DNA of 29,995 nt from positions 1-29,995 of the IMG/VR virus record IMGVR_UViG_3300010354_000027; one strand, given 5' to 3'. The notes beneath the pieces are model-generated. The model was not told the origin of the DNA. It saw only the letters and a list, made by a program, of their open reading frames with translations, and ran no database searches. The position numbers and the translations under genes were made by a program. How positions within the stretch are numbered: position 1 is the first letter of the stretch; each line of letters begins with the position of its first letter. This stretch comes from a virus. Shown in pieces: positions 6,244 through 15,349 of this stretch.

Positions 6244-6546
6244 CTAGGCCTTTGGCAAGGCAGCCCCGGCCTTGTGAGAGAGTTGCCAAGCCCCGACGGC
6301 AGCAAGCAAAACGGAGACAAACTCGGCAGCCTTCGGGCCAAGATCCTCCCCGGTCAAGGGCCGGCCCTCGGCAAGGCTTGAGGCTACGGTAGCAGCAAGG
6401 GCAAGGCCGGCAGCCGTGAGCCGAATCCCAAGGCCTCCGCTAGGCCCGACGGGGGCCCGTTTGATCGCTTCGGTACCAAGGGCCACACAAAGCCCTTGGA
6501 CGGCCGGCAACTCGGCCAACCAACGGACAAGGCCGAGCCAATCCAT
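6244..6546 (-). CDS. Holin candidate
   Basis: Probably forms lesions in the host inner membrane to release the endolysin. The start is ATG 6546, with TTTAGGAGGATCC directly upstream. The 100-residue product has three hydrophobic segments: about residues 3-24, 43-60 (LTAAGLALAATVASSLA) and 74-92 (AAEFVSVLLAAVGAWQL), and a short basic/polar C-terminus (SHKAGAALPKA). Size, membrane segments and position directly after an endolysin gene fit a small holin. It matches no holin family that I recognise by sequence, so the call rests on context. It is the last gene before the terminator-like hairpin. Confidence 0.6.
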   Translation of the reverse strand: MDWLGLVRWLAELPAVQGLCVALGTEAIKRAPVGPSGGLGIRLTAAGLALAATVASSLAEGRPLTGEDLGPKAAEFVSVLLAAVGAWQLSHKAGAALPKA

Positions 6547-6554
6547 GGATCCTC

Positions 6555-7010
6555 CTAAACATTGCCCCCAAGCCTCCGTATGGCTTGCTTTATGCTCGGG
6601 GCCGGTTGGATATATGAGCCGTCGGCAAGTTGCTCCCAAAGGGTAGGCTTGCCTCCAATCCGTCTCCTAATGTCCACATGTATAAACCCCCGGGAGGGGT
6701 AAAGCCCAATGCCCCCGATTGCCGGGATCTTGCTTGCCTCGGCAACGGCCTTAAGTTGTGCCTTGAGATCCCCAATGCTTATATCGGCAGCCGTGCCGGC
6801 CGTATGTTGGCTCCCCGAGGCCCCTCCAATCAAACGGTTATATTCCGGGCTACGGTACCCGCTAGTGATAACCAACGGACGGCCGAGGGCAGCCCTTAGA
6901 GATTCCAAGGCCTCGGCTAATGCCTTGAGGGTTTCAATAGGAGCCCTATGGCCCTCGGGATCTTTCGGGCTTACAAACTCGGCTAGGCCAAAGTTTGGAG
7001 AGAGTTTCAA
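6555..7010 (-). CDS. Endolysin, peptidase M15 family (D-Ala-D-Ala carboxypeptidase-like)
   Basis: Cleaves peptide bonds in peptidoglycan at the end of infection. The 151-residue product has the M15 zinc site: SQHTAGTAAD at residues 67-76 (His69, Asp76) and IHVD with His111. ITSGYRSPEYNRLIGG at 49-63 is the family's substrate-side motif. There is no signal peptide, so export needs a holin. The start is inferred as TTG 7010, which overlaps the TGA of the 80-aa XhlA-like gene (TTGA); the resulting N-terminus KLSPNFGLAEFV matches the usual beginning of this family, which supports the choice. No separate cell-wall-binding domain is visible. Confidence 0.9.
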   Translation of the reverse strand: MKLSPNFGLAEFVSPKDPEGHRAPIETLKALAEALESLRAALGRPLVITSGYRSPEYNRLIGGASGSQHTAGTAADISIGDLKAQLKAVAEASKIPAIGGIGLYPSRGFIHVDIRRRIGGKPTLWEQLADGSYIQPAPSIKQAIRRLGGNV

Positions 7011-7249
7011 GGCCGGGTACCCGGAAAATGGGCAGCAATATAGCCGGCAGCAGCCCCGAGCAATGGGCCGGCAACCCGATCCCAAAGCAACTTAACCCCC
7101 CCTAGGCCAACGGCCTCAATACGGGAGATCCTCTTTTCATGATCCCTAAGCAACTCAACGATCCCGGGGTTGGCCGGGGTACCTAGGATTGCATCCCGGA
7201 GATCCTTAACGTCTCTCCGTAACTCAACGATCATGGGTTCGGTTTCCAT
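7007..7249 (-). CDS. XhlA-like lysis accessory protein
   Basis: An 80-residue protein with a charged helical N-terminus that looks like a short coiled coil (VELRRDVKDLRDAIL, then LLRDHEKRISRIEAVG) and a hydrophobic C-terminal segment (LLWDRVAGPLLGAAAGYIAA). This is the layout of haemolysin XhlA-type proteins that act with a holin at the membrane. The gene lies two bases after the tail-tip gene, and its TGA overlaps the TTG start of the endolysin, so it is part of the lysis cassette. The start is ATG 7249; a second ATG at codon 6 is possible. It could also be a second holin or a tail-tip-associated membrane protein. Confidence 0.6.
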   Translation of the reverse strand: METEPMIVELRRDVKDLRDAILGTPANPGIVELLRDHEKRISRIEAVGLGGVKLLWDRVAGPLLGAAAGYIAAHFPGTRP

Positions 7250-7251
7250 AC

Positions 7252-9738
7252 TTACACTATGATGGGCACGGCCCCGGCCGGCAACGTAGGAGCCCCGATC
7301 CTAATGTTTCTATATATCCCTTGGCTTTGGCTTTGGAATGGAAAGAAACGCTCATAGGATGCCCATTGGGCAGCCCCCGAGGCTAGGTTAGCCGTTATTG
7401 CAACTTGGCTACCGTCAACCAATACCCGTAGGTACATGTATCGGGTACCGGCTAGGTTGTAATGCTGCCACTCAAGCCGGACGGTATGAAAGGCCCCATC
7501 AAAGATAGCCCCGAGGTTAGCCGAAAGGGTATTAACCGTTGCCGATCCCGAGGAATCAAAACTCCTAGCCCCGGCCGTTACCGTGTTGGTACCGGCAGCC
7601 GTGCCCGAGGCCCTTTCAATATATAGCCCTTGGCTTGAGTTGCCGAGGATAAAGTATTGAACCCCCGAGGTTGAACCCGAGCCCGTTAGGCCATTGATCG
7701 GGAGTATGACTTGTGCCTCAATATAGCCGTTTTGCGTCAACCATGAGGGCCATTCCCAAGCCCCCTCGGGGAGGGCTTGATTGCCGATGGTTAGAACGTA
7801 GGTGCTAGGGAGGGCATAACTTGACGCTAGGCCGGAGGCAATCTTATCGGCCGTTGCCGATAGCATAGGGCCAAAGACGGCAAGGTTGCCGATAACGCTA
7901 TGAGAGATTCGGACCTCCGAATCAAAGGCATCCGGAGCAATCCGGGTTACGGTTGCTAGCCGATACCAAGTTGTACCGTCTCCGGTTGGAGACGTAGCCC
8001 CCGTAAAGCCGGTTGACGTTTGGCCAATGGTAAGGCTACACGTTGCCCCGTTTGCCGGACGTACCCATGCCGAAAGGGTAACGTATCGGCCGGCCAAATA
8101 TTCCGAGTTGACAACCGGTTGGTAAGCATATCCGTTGGCAACCGTGCTAGCGATTCTCCAACCGGGCATGCCGGTTGTGAAAGCCTCCCGGGTACCTAGG
8201 GTTGCATTGGTTGGATACCAACCTCCTCGGGTACCGGCCCCTAGGGTAGCCGTCCAATCGTAAACCTGATCCGTCCGAAGGAGTAGGTTTTGAGGCTCGG
8301 CATAGCCCCCGAGATCCCCGGACCTTTCTACCGTTGTTGCTACCGTCGGAATATAGGTTGTCGGGAAAGGGCCGGCCTCAACTTGATTCCCCCATACATT
8401 GAGGATCTCCCCGGTTGACCATGTGGCCCCTCCCCCGATTTGGATATAGTGGCCGGCCCCGGACATGGATCGGGTAACTTGGAACCTTTTCCATGTGGTA
8501 TCAACCGAGCATGCCGTATTGGTGCTACCGGCACCATCCCCTAGATATATGTTGATCGTGTTAGTGCCCGAGTTGGTACGGAGCCAAACGGTAAACGTCG
8601 TTGCCCCTGCTGCCGAGGCAAAAGATCGGTTTATATAGCTATCGGCAGCATTGGAGGTACTGTTCATGGCCGTGTTGGTACCGTCCGGGGCCGTTGCCGT
8701 GTAGACAATGGAGGTAAGGCCGGTTTTGGCATAAACGGCTTGGCTAAGGTCTTGGCTATAGGTTAGGAGGTTGGTCCTAGCCAACTCGACAATGAGGCCG
8801 GCCTTGGTTGAATCATAGCTAAGGATCGTGCCGAATCTCGGCTCCCCGGCAGCAATAAACCTAGAAGATCCGGCAGCCGAGACAACCGTAGCCGTATCTC
8901 TCCTTTGCCATGTCAGGATGGTAAGGGGATCGCTCATACGGTTATCGTCGTTGCCAACATACCTCCATCGGGTACCAAACGTGTTTACCCCGGTTGCCGA
9001 TGCAAGGAGGCTTCCGTTGGCTGCTTCAATACGGATCTCCGAGGAGCCGGGGGGAATATAAAGCCCCATGGCCTCCGTTACGATCCAAGGGGTAGCATTA
9101 GCAGCCCCGCTAGGATAGGCAATAACCCTCCGAGAGTAACCGGGAGCCGTGCAACGGACGTAAACAACCGTGCTAGCCGGAGGCCCATCAATACTTAATA
9201 CCAACGGGGTAGGGGCCGTGCCCGGGTTGGCAATGGTAAACCTCGGGCCGGTAAACTCATAGGCCGAAATATCCGGCACGTCTCGGGAGGCAGCTATCCC
9301 TTGGGATTGGATCCCATAGGTATACATGGCCTCCCAAGCCCCCGGGAGGGCCGAGGCTTGCATTGTATAGTCAATCCGGCCCCCGTATGCCCTAAGCCGA
9401 TCCGGACGGAGCCCGGTTGTTTGGATACTTAGGGCAAGGCTGCCGACTTGTAGCCGAGTTGGACGGCCGGCCATGGCCTCTTGGGCTTGCCCGAGCCGTT
9501 GCCAACCCTCGGCCATGCCTCCGGCATTGAGGAGGTAGCCGGCCAAAGTTATCTCCCGAGGGGGGAGTTGTTGGACTCCCGGCAAGATCCTTACCGTCTC
9601 CCCGAAGGTTTCAACCGTAGCCCCGGCCGTTGTGGCCGTACCATCGGCAAGCCCCGAGGCCTTTGCCCAATCAAACCGGGTATTAAGGCCGTCGTTCAAG
9701 TCAATCCGGCCGACAACCGGCCCCGTCGGGATCGTCAT
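7252..9738 (-). CDS. Tail-tip protein: Dit-like N-terminus with carbohydrate-binding-like domains
   Basis: Likely the adhesion component of the tail tip. The 828-residue product has an N-terminal part of about 270 residues resembling distal tail (Dit) proteins, with the NPGTAPTPLVLSIDG strand pair at 171-185. Residues about 315-475 form a beta-sandwich-like module with RTNLLTYSQDLSQAVYAKT and the phage-tail signature GPFPTTYIPT at 456-465. Residues about 483-645 look like a second module of the same kind (PQNLLLRTDQ, LSAWVRPANG), and about 660-828 a LamG/concanavalin-like module (GYIEAQVILPING, YMYLRVLVDG). Such modules usually bind cell-surface glycans. The start overlaps the preceding gene by ATGA. 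No separate fibre gene exists, so this is the main receptor-binding candidate. Confidence 0.7.
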   Translation of the reverse strand: MTIPTGPVVGRIDLNDGLNTRFDWAKASGLADGTATTAGATVETFGETVRILPGVQQLPPREITLAGYLLNAGGMAEGWQRLGQAQEAMAGRPTRLQVGSLALSIQTTGLRPDRLRAYGGRIDYTMQASALPGAWEAMYTYGIQSQGIAASRDVPDISAYEFTGPRFTIANPGTAPTPLVLSIDGPPASTVVYVRCTAPGYSRRVIAYPSGAANATPWIVTEAMGLYIPPGSSEIRIEAANGSLLASATGVNTFGTRWRYVGNDDNRMSDPLTILTWQRRDTATVVSAAGSSRFIAAGEPRFGTILSYDSTKAGLIVELARTNLLTYSQDLSQAVYAKTGLTSIVYTATAPDGTNTAMNSTSNAADSYINRSFASAAGATTFTVWLRTNSGTNTINIYLGDGAGSTNTACSVDTTWKRFQVTRSMSGAGHYIQIGGGATWSTGEILNVWGNQVEAGPFPTTYIPTVATTVERSGDLGGYAEPQNLLLRTDQVYDWTATLGAGTRGGWYPTNATLGTREAFTTGMPGWRIASTVANGYAYQPVVNSEYLAGRYVTLSAWVRPANGATCSLTIGQTSTGFTGATSPTGDGTTWYRLATVTRIAPDAFDSEVRISHSVIGNLAVFGPMLSATADKIASGLASSYALPSTYVLTIGNQALPEGAWEWPSWLTQNGYIEAQVILPINGLTGSGSTSGVQYFILGNSSQGLYIERASGTAAGTNTVTAGARSFDSSGSATVNTLSANLGAIFDGAFHTVRLEWQHYNLAGTRYMYLRVLVDGSQVAITANLASGAAQWASYERFFPFQSQSQGIYRNIRIGAPTLPAGAVPIIV

Positions 9739-12335
9739 GAGGCATAATCCATGAGGGTATACGTTGCCTCCCGGCTATCGGCTTTCCCCCCGTCGGCAAT
9801 GCCCCATACGAACAGGAGCCGGGGGGAGCCATCCCCTAGTGTAACGGCAACGGTATCCCCGAGATCAACCCTTGGATCCAATACGGCTCGGACACTATAC
9901 CTAGCCGAGCCTCGGATCAACTCATCCATGTATAGTTCGGCCATGTCTCGGGCTTCGTCTCCGTTTATGCCCGAAAGGGTTATGACCTTGGTTCTATGCC
10001 TTTGGTTGGTATAAACGGAGCTATAGTTTGCAAGGATACGCTTGGCAACGTCCGAGGCAATAAACCTATAGCTTGAGTTGGCAACTTGGATCCTTTGCCA
10101 CCAAACGGAGCCAGTATTGCCCCCGACGGCAACCGAAGACCAACCCGTAGGAGGGCTACCGGTTGTGTCATCCGTCAACTTGGCAGCCCAACCACCCAAG
10201 GTTGACGTTATTACCTCAATCTCCGTTAGGCTAGGCACAACGGCTACCCCGGTTGAATCGTCGGAGTAAAAGGTCAAGGTCAATACGAAATAGTATTGAT
10301 TATCAACCCAACTCCCAACTCCAAGGCTCCTTATTGCCTCCAACAAAAGATCTTGGCCTATTACGTTTTCAGAACCCGGATCTATCCCTATATAGTGAGG
10401 GCTTCCTATCATTACGGGTTGAAAGGTTGATCCGGTTGATCGTGCTATTGCGAACAATTGAGCGGTAAAGTATCCAACCGTGCCATGTATTTTGATAGCG
10501 TCAATATAGGGCACAAGATCAACCGGGTTTATGTCAAAGGTAAAGGTAACGGTTGATCCGTTGGTGCAAGTTGCGGCATTATTCCTGCTTCCGTCAAACA
10601 ATCTCTCCGGATTAGTCCAACCCGAGGAGGTTGCCGGCTTAAGCAAGGAGGCAATGTTTCTAGGCTCTTGTTTGGCTATCACAACGCATGACGTGTAGGG
10701 GCTATCCTCGGCCGTTATCTCGGCATCGGATATATTGCCTAAAACTAGGTCCGGAGCATCCTTTTGATAATACGATCCAAGGCCGATCTTGCCGTCGGGC
10801 CTATCGTGTAGGAAGGCATTGCCCGGGAGGCCTTGCTCGGACAAACGGCTAAGGAGAGTATCAAGATCCTCCCCTACGGCCCGAACCTCCGTAAAGAATC
10901 CCCCGGTTGGATTGCCGGCTACAAAATCGGCCGACGGTATTACGTTGGAGACAAGGTTAGCAAAGGCAGCCTCAATCTTGGCCGTGTTGGTATATCCGGA
11001 TCCGAGAGTCTCATCAAAGTAATAAAGGGGGAAGGATGCCGAGGAGGGGTAAACTCCTTCGGCCGTTGTATAGTGCCTCCCTTGTACCGGAATGATTCGG
11101 CCTATAGACGGCCTAACCTCAAAGGAGGATCTCCTATATTCCCCGACGGCACCAACGGCCGAATAAAGCCTAACCGGGGGCCCTACGGCCGAGATCCAAC
11201 GAGCATTACCATAGGGAAAAGCCCGCTTTGTCTCGGCCGTAGTAACCCGTATGGGATCCCCCTCGGCCGGGGCTGCCGAAAACGCAACCGAAAGGGTAAT
11301 AACCCCGGAGGCATTGGTTGAACCAATGGCCCTATATTCTTCGGTGCCGTCGGCCTTTGTCCAAGCTAGATAGTCCGTACTATAGGGAGCCGCCTGTGCT
11401 ACCAAGGCACGTCCGGACTCATAGGCCCTTGGATCTTGAACGATAATAACGGAAGCCGTGCAACCCGAGGAGGCATAGGTTTGGAAAGTATCCAAGACGG
11501 ATCGGCTAGGGGCCGCTCTGAAATTGTCTCCCGATACAAAGGTAGGAACAACGATCCAACGGCTTGTAACGGATGAGCTAAACGGAACGGCCCAAAATTG
11601 AGGCTCAATCCAACGAATATAGATTGTAGCTGCCGGGGCTACGGGCCCGGGAAAGGTAAGGCTAAGGGGTAGGCCGTCCGTTGCCGTTACCGTATAGTCC
11701 GTGCCAAATATATAGGAGGTTGCAAACGTAGCCGAGGAGCTAACGATAATGCTCCCGGCTACGGTTGCATCTAAGCTATGGAAAGCCCCGGGTATGCTGC
11801 CGGACCAACCAACGGCCCCGGTTGTAGCAACGGCCGAGGCTTTCCATTGGCAATAGCCGGTAAGGCTTGAGGCCGTCGAAAATTGAGTTACCGGGCTTTG
11901 AAAGGCAAGGTTTTGGATCTGATAGCCCTTGGCCCTTTGCAAGTTGCCGTAGGCTTTCACGGAGAGAGTTTGGACAATGGCCCCCTGTTGGATTGACTCG
12001 GCCTCCTCAATCTCCGTTATTGGCCCCGTAAAGTATGGCCATAGGTTGCCGTCCGAATCCGCTAGATCAATCTCCAAGTTGTAGAAGGTAAGGGGATCCG
12101 TAAACTCGGGGAGGGCATCGGCCAATATCTCAACGGACAACTCCCATGTCGGGTTATCAAAGGATGCCGTCCGGCTTCGGTTGACGATTGCATTGGACGG
12201 CAACTCCCAATACGTCCAAGCCGTCCGGCTTGTAATGTTGCCGTTTGTAGCAGCAATCCGGGCCGTCCATTGCAAGTTAAACGGGTTTACGATCCCCGAC
12301 GGTAGGACGGCCCCATATCTGCTAGTGCCAATCAT
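9735..12335 (-). CDS. Tail-tip/baseplate hub protein (Tal-like)
   Basis: Large structural protein of 866 residues following the tape measure gene, probably the tail hub. Its N-terminal part (FNLQWTARIAATNG, TWELSVEILADALPEF, YFTGPITEIEEAESIQQGA) and its last 100 residues (MAELYMDELIRGSARYSVRA, then LGDTVAVTLGDGSPRLLFVW) look like the two halves of a hub of the gpD/gp27 kind split around an insert. The middle contains a possible discoidin-like beta module (TSSGWTNPERLFDGSRNNAA, then TFTFDINPVDLVPYIDAIKI), a fold that often binds sugars. No peptidase or lysozyme motif is visible. Start and stop both overlap neighbours by ATGA. The usual order of hub and Dit-like gene appears reversed here, so the labels are provisional. 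Confidence 0.65.
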   Translation of the reverse strand: MIGTSRYGAVLPSGIVNPFNLQWTARIAATNGNITSRTAWTYWELPSNAIVNRSRTASFDNPTWELSVEILADALPEFTDPLTFYNLEIDLADSDGNLWPYFTGPITEIEEAESIQQGAIVQTLSVKAYGNLQRAKGYQIQNLAFQSPVTQFSTASSLTGYCQWKASAVATTGAVGWSGSIPGAFHSLDATVAGSIIVSSSATFATSYIFGTDYTVTATDGLPLSLTFPGPVAPAATIYIRWIEPQFWAVPFSSSVTSRWIVVPTFVSGDNFRAAPSRSVLDTFQTYASSGCTASVIIVQDPRAYESGRALVAQAAPYSTDYLAWTKADGTEEYRAIGSTNASGVITLSVAFSAAPAEGDPIRVTTAETKRAFPYGNARWISAVGPPVRLYSAVGAVGEYRRSSFEVRPSIGRIIPVQGRHYTTAEGVYPSSASFPLYYFDETLGSGYTNTAKIEAAFANLVSNVIPSADFVAGNPTGGFFTEVRAVGEDLDTLLSRLSEQGLPGNAFLHDRPDGKIGLGSYYQKDAPDLVLGNISDAEITAEDSPYTSCVVIAKQEPRNIASLLKPATSSGWTNPERLFDGSRNNAATCTNGSTVTFTFDINPVDLVPYIDAIKIHGTVGYFTAQLFAIARSTGSTFQPVMIGSPHYIGIDPGSENVIGQDLLLEAIRSLGVGSWVDNQYYFVLTLTFYSDDSTGVAVVPSLTEIEVITSTLGGWAAKLTDDTTGSPPTGWSSVAVGGNTGSVWWQRIQVANSSYRFIASDVAKRILANYSSVYTNQRHRTKVITLSGINGDEARDMAELYMDELIRGSARYSVRAVLDPRVDLGDTVAVTLGDGSPRLLFVWGIADGGKADSREATYTLMDYAS

Positions 12336-14830
12336 ACGGCCCGTGGTACCTCAATGGCCCGGGAGGAGGATCGGGCCGGACGGAATGAGAAACTCCGAGG
12401 CATGAAAGCATAACGGCTAATATCCTCGGGGTTGGTAAGGTAGGAGTAAACCGGCCGATCCGGGCTTGCTCCGGGTACCTCCGTTTCGGGGCTGCCTCCC
12501 CCCGTTGTCGGGCCCTCGGGGGTTGCTGCCGGCTCGGCAAGGGTAAGGGCAAGGCCCCTAAACAAGTTGGCAATATACTCAATGCTTGAGGCCGAATCCG
12601 AGGTAAAGCCCGTTGCTTGTCTAATCAACTCGGCAAGTTGGCTACCAACAAGATCCCCGGGAGCCGTCTTTCTAGCTGCCTCGGCTATGGCCTTGGCTTG
12701 CTCGGGGCTAGCCCTAAGGATGGCTCCGAAGATATCCTGACCTAGCTTGGTTGCAACCCCTCCGGCCTCGGCCGAGGCCCTTTCGGCAGCCGATAGCCGT
12801 GCCCGTTCAAACTCGGCTTGTTGGTCCGTAATGCCCCCGGCCTTAAGTCTCTCCTCAATGCCGAGCCTTATGCCCTCGGACAAGTTGCCCCGTTGGAACA
12901 AGGCAGCCTTATTAGCTGCCTCAATCCAAGCCCGTTTAACCTCTTCGGCATTGGCCTGTTCCTGTCTAAGCCTTTCGGCATTGGCCCGGGCTTTTTCGTT
13001 AGCCTCCTTGACTAGCTGTTTTTTGATCTCCTCAAACCTAGCGGCCTCATCCTTAGCTGCCTTGCCGGTTATAGTGCCCCAAAAGTTATTCCATTGGGTT
13101 TTTTGCGCATATAGATTGGAGATCTCATACTCGGCTTGGGCCTTTGCCTTTCGAATGATATAGTCCGAGGCTTCCGAGGATCCCCGGCTTAGGGTATCCC
13201 CGGCCTGCTCAAAGTTGCCGAGGGCAGCCCCTACCCCTTCCCCGAGCAACTTAACCCCGGCAGCAGCCCCGGCAAAGACAACCCCGGCCGGAGCCCCGGC
13301 AACCGTGCCGGTTGCACCAACGGCCAATGCCGACAGGATGCCGGATCCAATATTGCCAATGCCTCGGGCAATCTCGGACCCTCGGGGCCCGTTGCCCGAG
13401 ACAAGGCTACGGACCAAGCCCGAGGCAGCCTCAAGCATATCCCCGAGCAAGCCCCGAAGGATCTCCCCTTGGGCTTTCATGGCTTCCGTATCCCGATCCC
13501 TTATATCGGCAGCAGCCGAAAGGGCCTCAACGGAGCCCTCAAGGTTGCGCCTTGTCTCCTCCGTCCGGGCATCAATAACGGCATTATCCTCGGCTACGGC
13601 TGCCGAGATCTCGGCAAAATCGGCTATCTCCTTCCGGAGGTTACTAGCTGCCGATACCAAGGCCCCGAGGGCCATGGGGTTGAACGGCCCGAGGCCGGCC
13701 ATGGTTTCTGAAAGGGTACCCGTAGGGGCTGCCGAGCCGGCCGGCTTGGTTGGTTGGCTTCCGCTCCCCCCGGCCCAACGGATCCCGGTAAGCCCTCCGG
13801 CAACCTTGCTAGCATCAAAGCCCGCTGTAACCTTACCTACGGCCTCGGAAGCCTTCCTAGCCTCCTCCGTAACTCTCTCAAGTTGTGCCCTAACCCGTTT
13901 GGCCTCCTCAACCCCGGCCGAAAGGCTACCCCCCCCGATAACCCCTCCGAGGAAGGCCCCAATCGTGCCGGCAGCCCCGGCAAAGGCCGTTACGATCTTT
14001 GGCCCTAGCTCAACCAACTTGGTAAGCCAACCAAGGATAGCCAAGATTGCCGGTTGCAAAGTATTACCTATGCTTTGGGCTGCCTCGGCTGCCGACTTCT
14101 TAAGGCCGGCAAAGGCCCCGGTAACTCCTTCGGTTAGGCTCTTTTGCGTGAGACTAAGCCGAGCCGAGGCCGATTGGACGGCAGCCAAAACCTCAAGCTG
14201 AGACTTGGCTCCCTTTACCTCGGGGATCATGGTTCCGAGGGCTCGGGTTTGCCCTTGGAAAGCCATGCCTAGCTTTTGGGCAGCATCGGCAACGTCCGTA
14301 CCCGAGGCAACGGCAAGATCATGGATAACCGGGAGGAGGGCCTCAATGGCCTCCTTGTTGGCACCAAAGGTACCAAGGATTCCGGCAGCCCCGGCAATGG
14401 CGTCGTCGTCAAAAAATACGGATTGCCCGGCAAGGGCCGAGGCAGCAGCCGTAACCTCTTGTATGGCCTTGGCATTGCCTTGGAAAACCCCGGTTAGCCG
14501 GGCTGCCGTTTGCTCGGCCTCCATTAACTCGGCAACGGGGGCCCCGAGGCTCCGGGTTAGCCCGTCCAATACTTGCATGAACAATTCGCCGGCTACGGTG
14601 GCTTTTGCCATGCTGCCGGTAAGGGTTTCGGCCGGGAGCCGGATGCCTTGAAAGGCCCCGGCAATCTTGGCCCCGGCAGCCGATGCCGATTGGCCTAGCC
14701 CTTGAAAGAATTGGCCAAGCCTAGCAGCCTCCCCCTCAAGCCTTTGGAGGGCCGTTGCCGATTCGGATGCCGTCTTGGTAAGGCCGGATCCGTCGGCCGT
14801 AATACGGACGGAGACGGTTTGATCGGCCAT
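12332..14830 (-). CDS. Tail tape measure protein
   Basis: Determines tail length and occupies the tube lumen. The 832-residue product is mostly helical and Ala-rich, starting MADQTVSVRITADGSGL, the usual N-terminus of tape measure proteins. Hydrophobic stretches lie at about 255-310 (LQPAILAILGWLTKLVELG, IGAFLGGVIGGG) and about 490-550 (GIGNIGSGILSALAVGATGT and following), typical of segments that enter the host membrane during DNA delivery. A charged coiled-coil stretch follows (EANEKARANAERLRQEQANA). By the rule of about 1.5 angstroms per residue the tail would be near 125 nm. The gene follows the frameshifted chaperone, as in other long-tailed phages. Confidence 0.93.
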   Translation of the reverse strand: MADQTVSVRITADGSGLTKTASESATALQRLEGEAARLGQFFQGLGQSASAAGAKIAGAFQGIRLPAETLTGSMAKATVAGELFMQVLDGLTRSLGAPVAELMEAEQTAARLTGVFQGNAKAIQEVTAAASALAGQSVFFDDDAIAGAAGILGTFGANKEAIEALLPVIHDLAVASGTDVADAAQKLGMAFQGQTRALGTMIPEVKGAKSQLEVLAAVQSASARLSLTQKSLTEGVTGAFAGLKKSAAEAAQSIGNTLQPAILAILGWLTKLVELGPKIVTAFAGAAGTIGAFLGGVIGGGSLSAGVEEAKRVRAQLERVTEEARKASEAVGKVTAGFDASKVAGGLTGIRWAGGSGSQPTKPAGSAAPTGTLSETMAGLGPFNPMALGALVSAASNLRKEIADFAEISAAVAEDNAVIDARTEETRRNLEGSVEALSAAADIRDRDTEAMKAQGEILRGLLGDMLEAASGLVRSLVSGNGPRGSEIARGIGNIGSGILSALAVGATGTVAGAPAGVVFAGAAAGVKLLGEGVGAALGNFEQAGDTLSRGSSEASDYIIRKAKAQAEYEISNLYAQKTQWNNFWGTITGKAAKDEAARFEEIKKQLVKEANEKARANAERLRQEQANAEEVKRAWIEAANKAALFQRGNLSEGIRLGIEERLKAGGITDQQAEFERARLSAAERASAEAGGVATKLGQDIFGAILRASPEQAKAIAEAARKTAPGDLVGSQLAELIRQATGFTSDSASSIEYIANLFRGLALTLAEPAATPEGPTTGGGSPETEVPGASPDRPVYSYLTNPEDISRYAFMPRSFSFRPARSSSRAIEVPRAV

Positions 14831-14831
14831 G

Positions 14832-15349
14832 TTACCTACCCCTTACCCTAGCCTCGGCTCGGCTTGCTGCCCTAGCCTGCTCGGCCTCCATTGCCCGGAC
14901 TCTCCAAAGGCCATACCACATGGTTAACTCGGAGGAGGTTATCCTTTCGGCAAGATCCTCGGCCGAGGCTCCAAGTTTCTCGGCCAACTCATACAAACCC
15001 CTTAAGTCTCCGTCTCGGTAAAATTTTCGGCTGCCTCCTTTACGGCCCCTTGCTTGAGGCCATTAACCTCCAAGGCCTTCTCAATCAAGGCAGCAATCAA
15101 CCCGTCGGCCCCGTCAACTTCCGAGGGGGATGCCCAAAGGGGAGCCTCCTCATCCGGCAGCAAAACGCAACGGGCCAAAACTTGCAAGGCCCAATCATCC
15201 TTGAGATTGCCCTCGGCATCCATGGCTTCTTTACGCCATGTAAGCCTTTCCCGGACGGTAAGCTCACGGATCCTAACCGTTACCCCATTGGGAAGGGTAA
15301 ACGGCTTGGCCTCAACCGTTAAGGCCTTGAGGATATCTTCCCTAGCCAT
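14832..15349 (-). CDS. Tail assembly chaperone GT fusion, made by -1 frameshifting
   Basis: The long form of the tail chaperone, which with the short form coats the tape measure protein during tail assembly. It shares residues 1-110 with the short product, shifts -1 at A_AAT_TTT, and then reads 62 further codons to a TAA at 14832-14834, one base before the tape measure ATG. The extension begins YRDGDLRGLYELAEKLGASA and contains ERITSSELTMWYGLWRV, which matches the 'rI.s.Elt.W..y.r' signature of T-type extensions. The extension has no start of its own: an ATG in the zero frame after the G stop reaches a stop after 17 codons. Total length 172 residues. Ribosomal efficiency cannot be read from sequence. 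Confidence 0.85.
15002..15349 (-). CDS. Tail assembly chaperone, short form (G-like)
   Basis: A 115-residue protein with AREDILKALTVEAKPFTLPN and VRIRELTVRERLTWRKEAMD, typical of siphovirus tail chaperones between tail tube and tape measure genes. The rest is helical (GLIAALIEKALEVNGLKQGA). The start ATG overlaps the TAA of the tail tube gene (TAATG). Near its 3' end the heptamer A_AAT_TTT allows a share of ribosomes to make the GT fusion. The two products are expected in unequal amounts, with the short one in excess, as known for lambda G and GT. Confidence 0.87.
   Translation of the reverse strand: MAREDILKALTVEAKPFTLPNGVTVRIRELTVRERLTWRKEAMDAEGNLKDDWALQVLARCVLLPDEEAPLWASPSEVDGADGLIAALIEKALEVNGLKQGAVKEAAENFTETET
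15020..15026 (-). promoter_or_regulatory. Programmed -1 ribosomal frameshift site
   Basis: The minus strand reads A_AAT_TTT in the zero frame at codons 109-110 of the chaperone gene, a perfect X_XXY_YYZ slippery heptamer. After the slip, Asn and Phe tRNAs re-pair on AAA and TTT. The zero-frame stop follows six codons later. I did not identify a downstream pseudoknot. Confidence 0.88.

Noticed and set aside
5756-6289. N-terminal extension of the Gp157-like frame to 6289
   Set aside because: It crosses a terminator-like hairpin and the whole 80-aa gene, and is Gly/Leu/Arg low complexity; the AGGAGG site at 5755 gives a clear start.
7252-12335. Diversity-generating retroelement acting on tail-tip genes
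   Set aside because: No reverse transcriptase gene and no template/variable repeat pair were seen.
13215-14201. Long plus-strand open frame of 328 codons opposite the tape measure gene
   Set aside because: It mirrors the biased codons of the tape measure gene, encodes Ala/Pro/Ser-rich low-complexity sequence, and has no ribosome binding site or motif.
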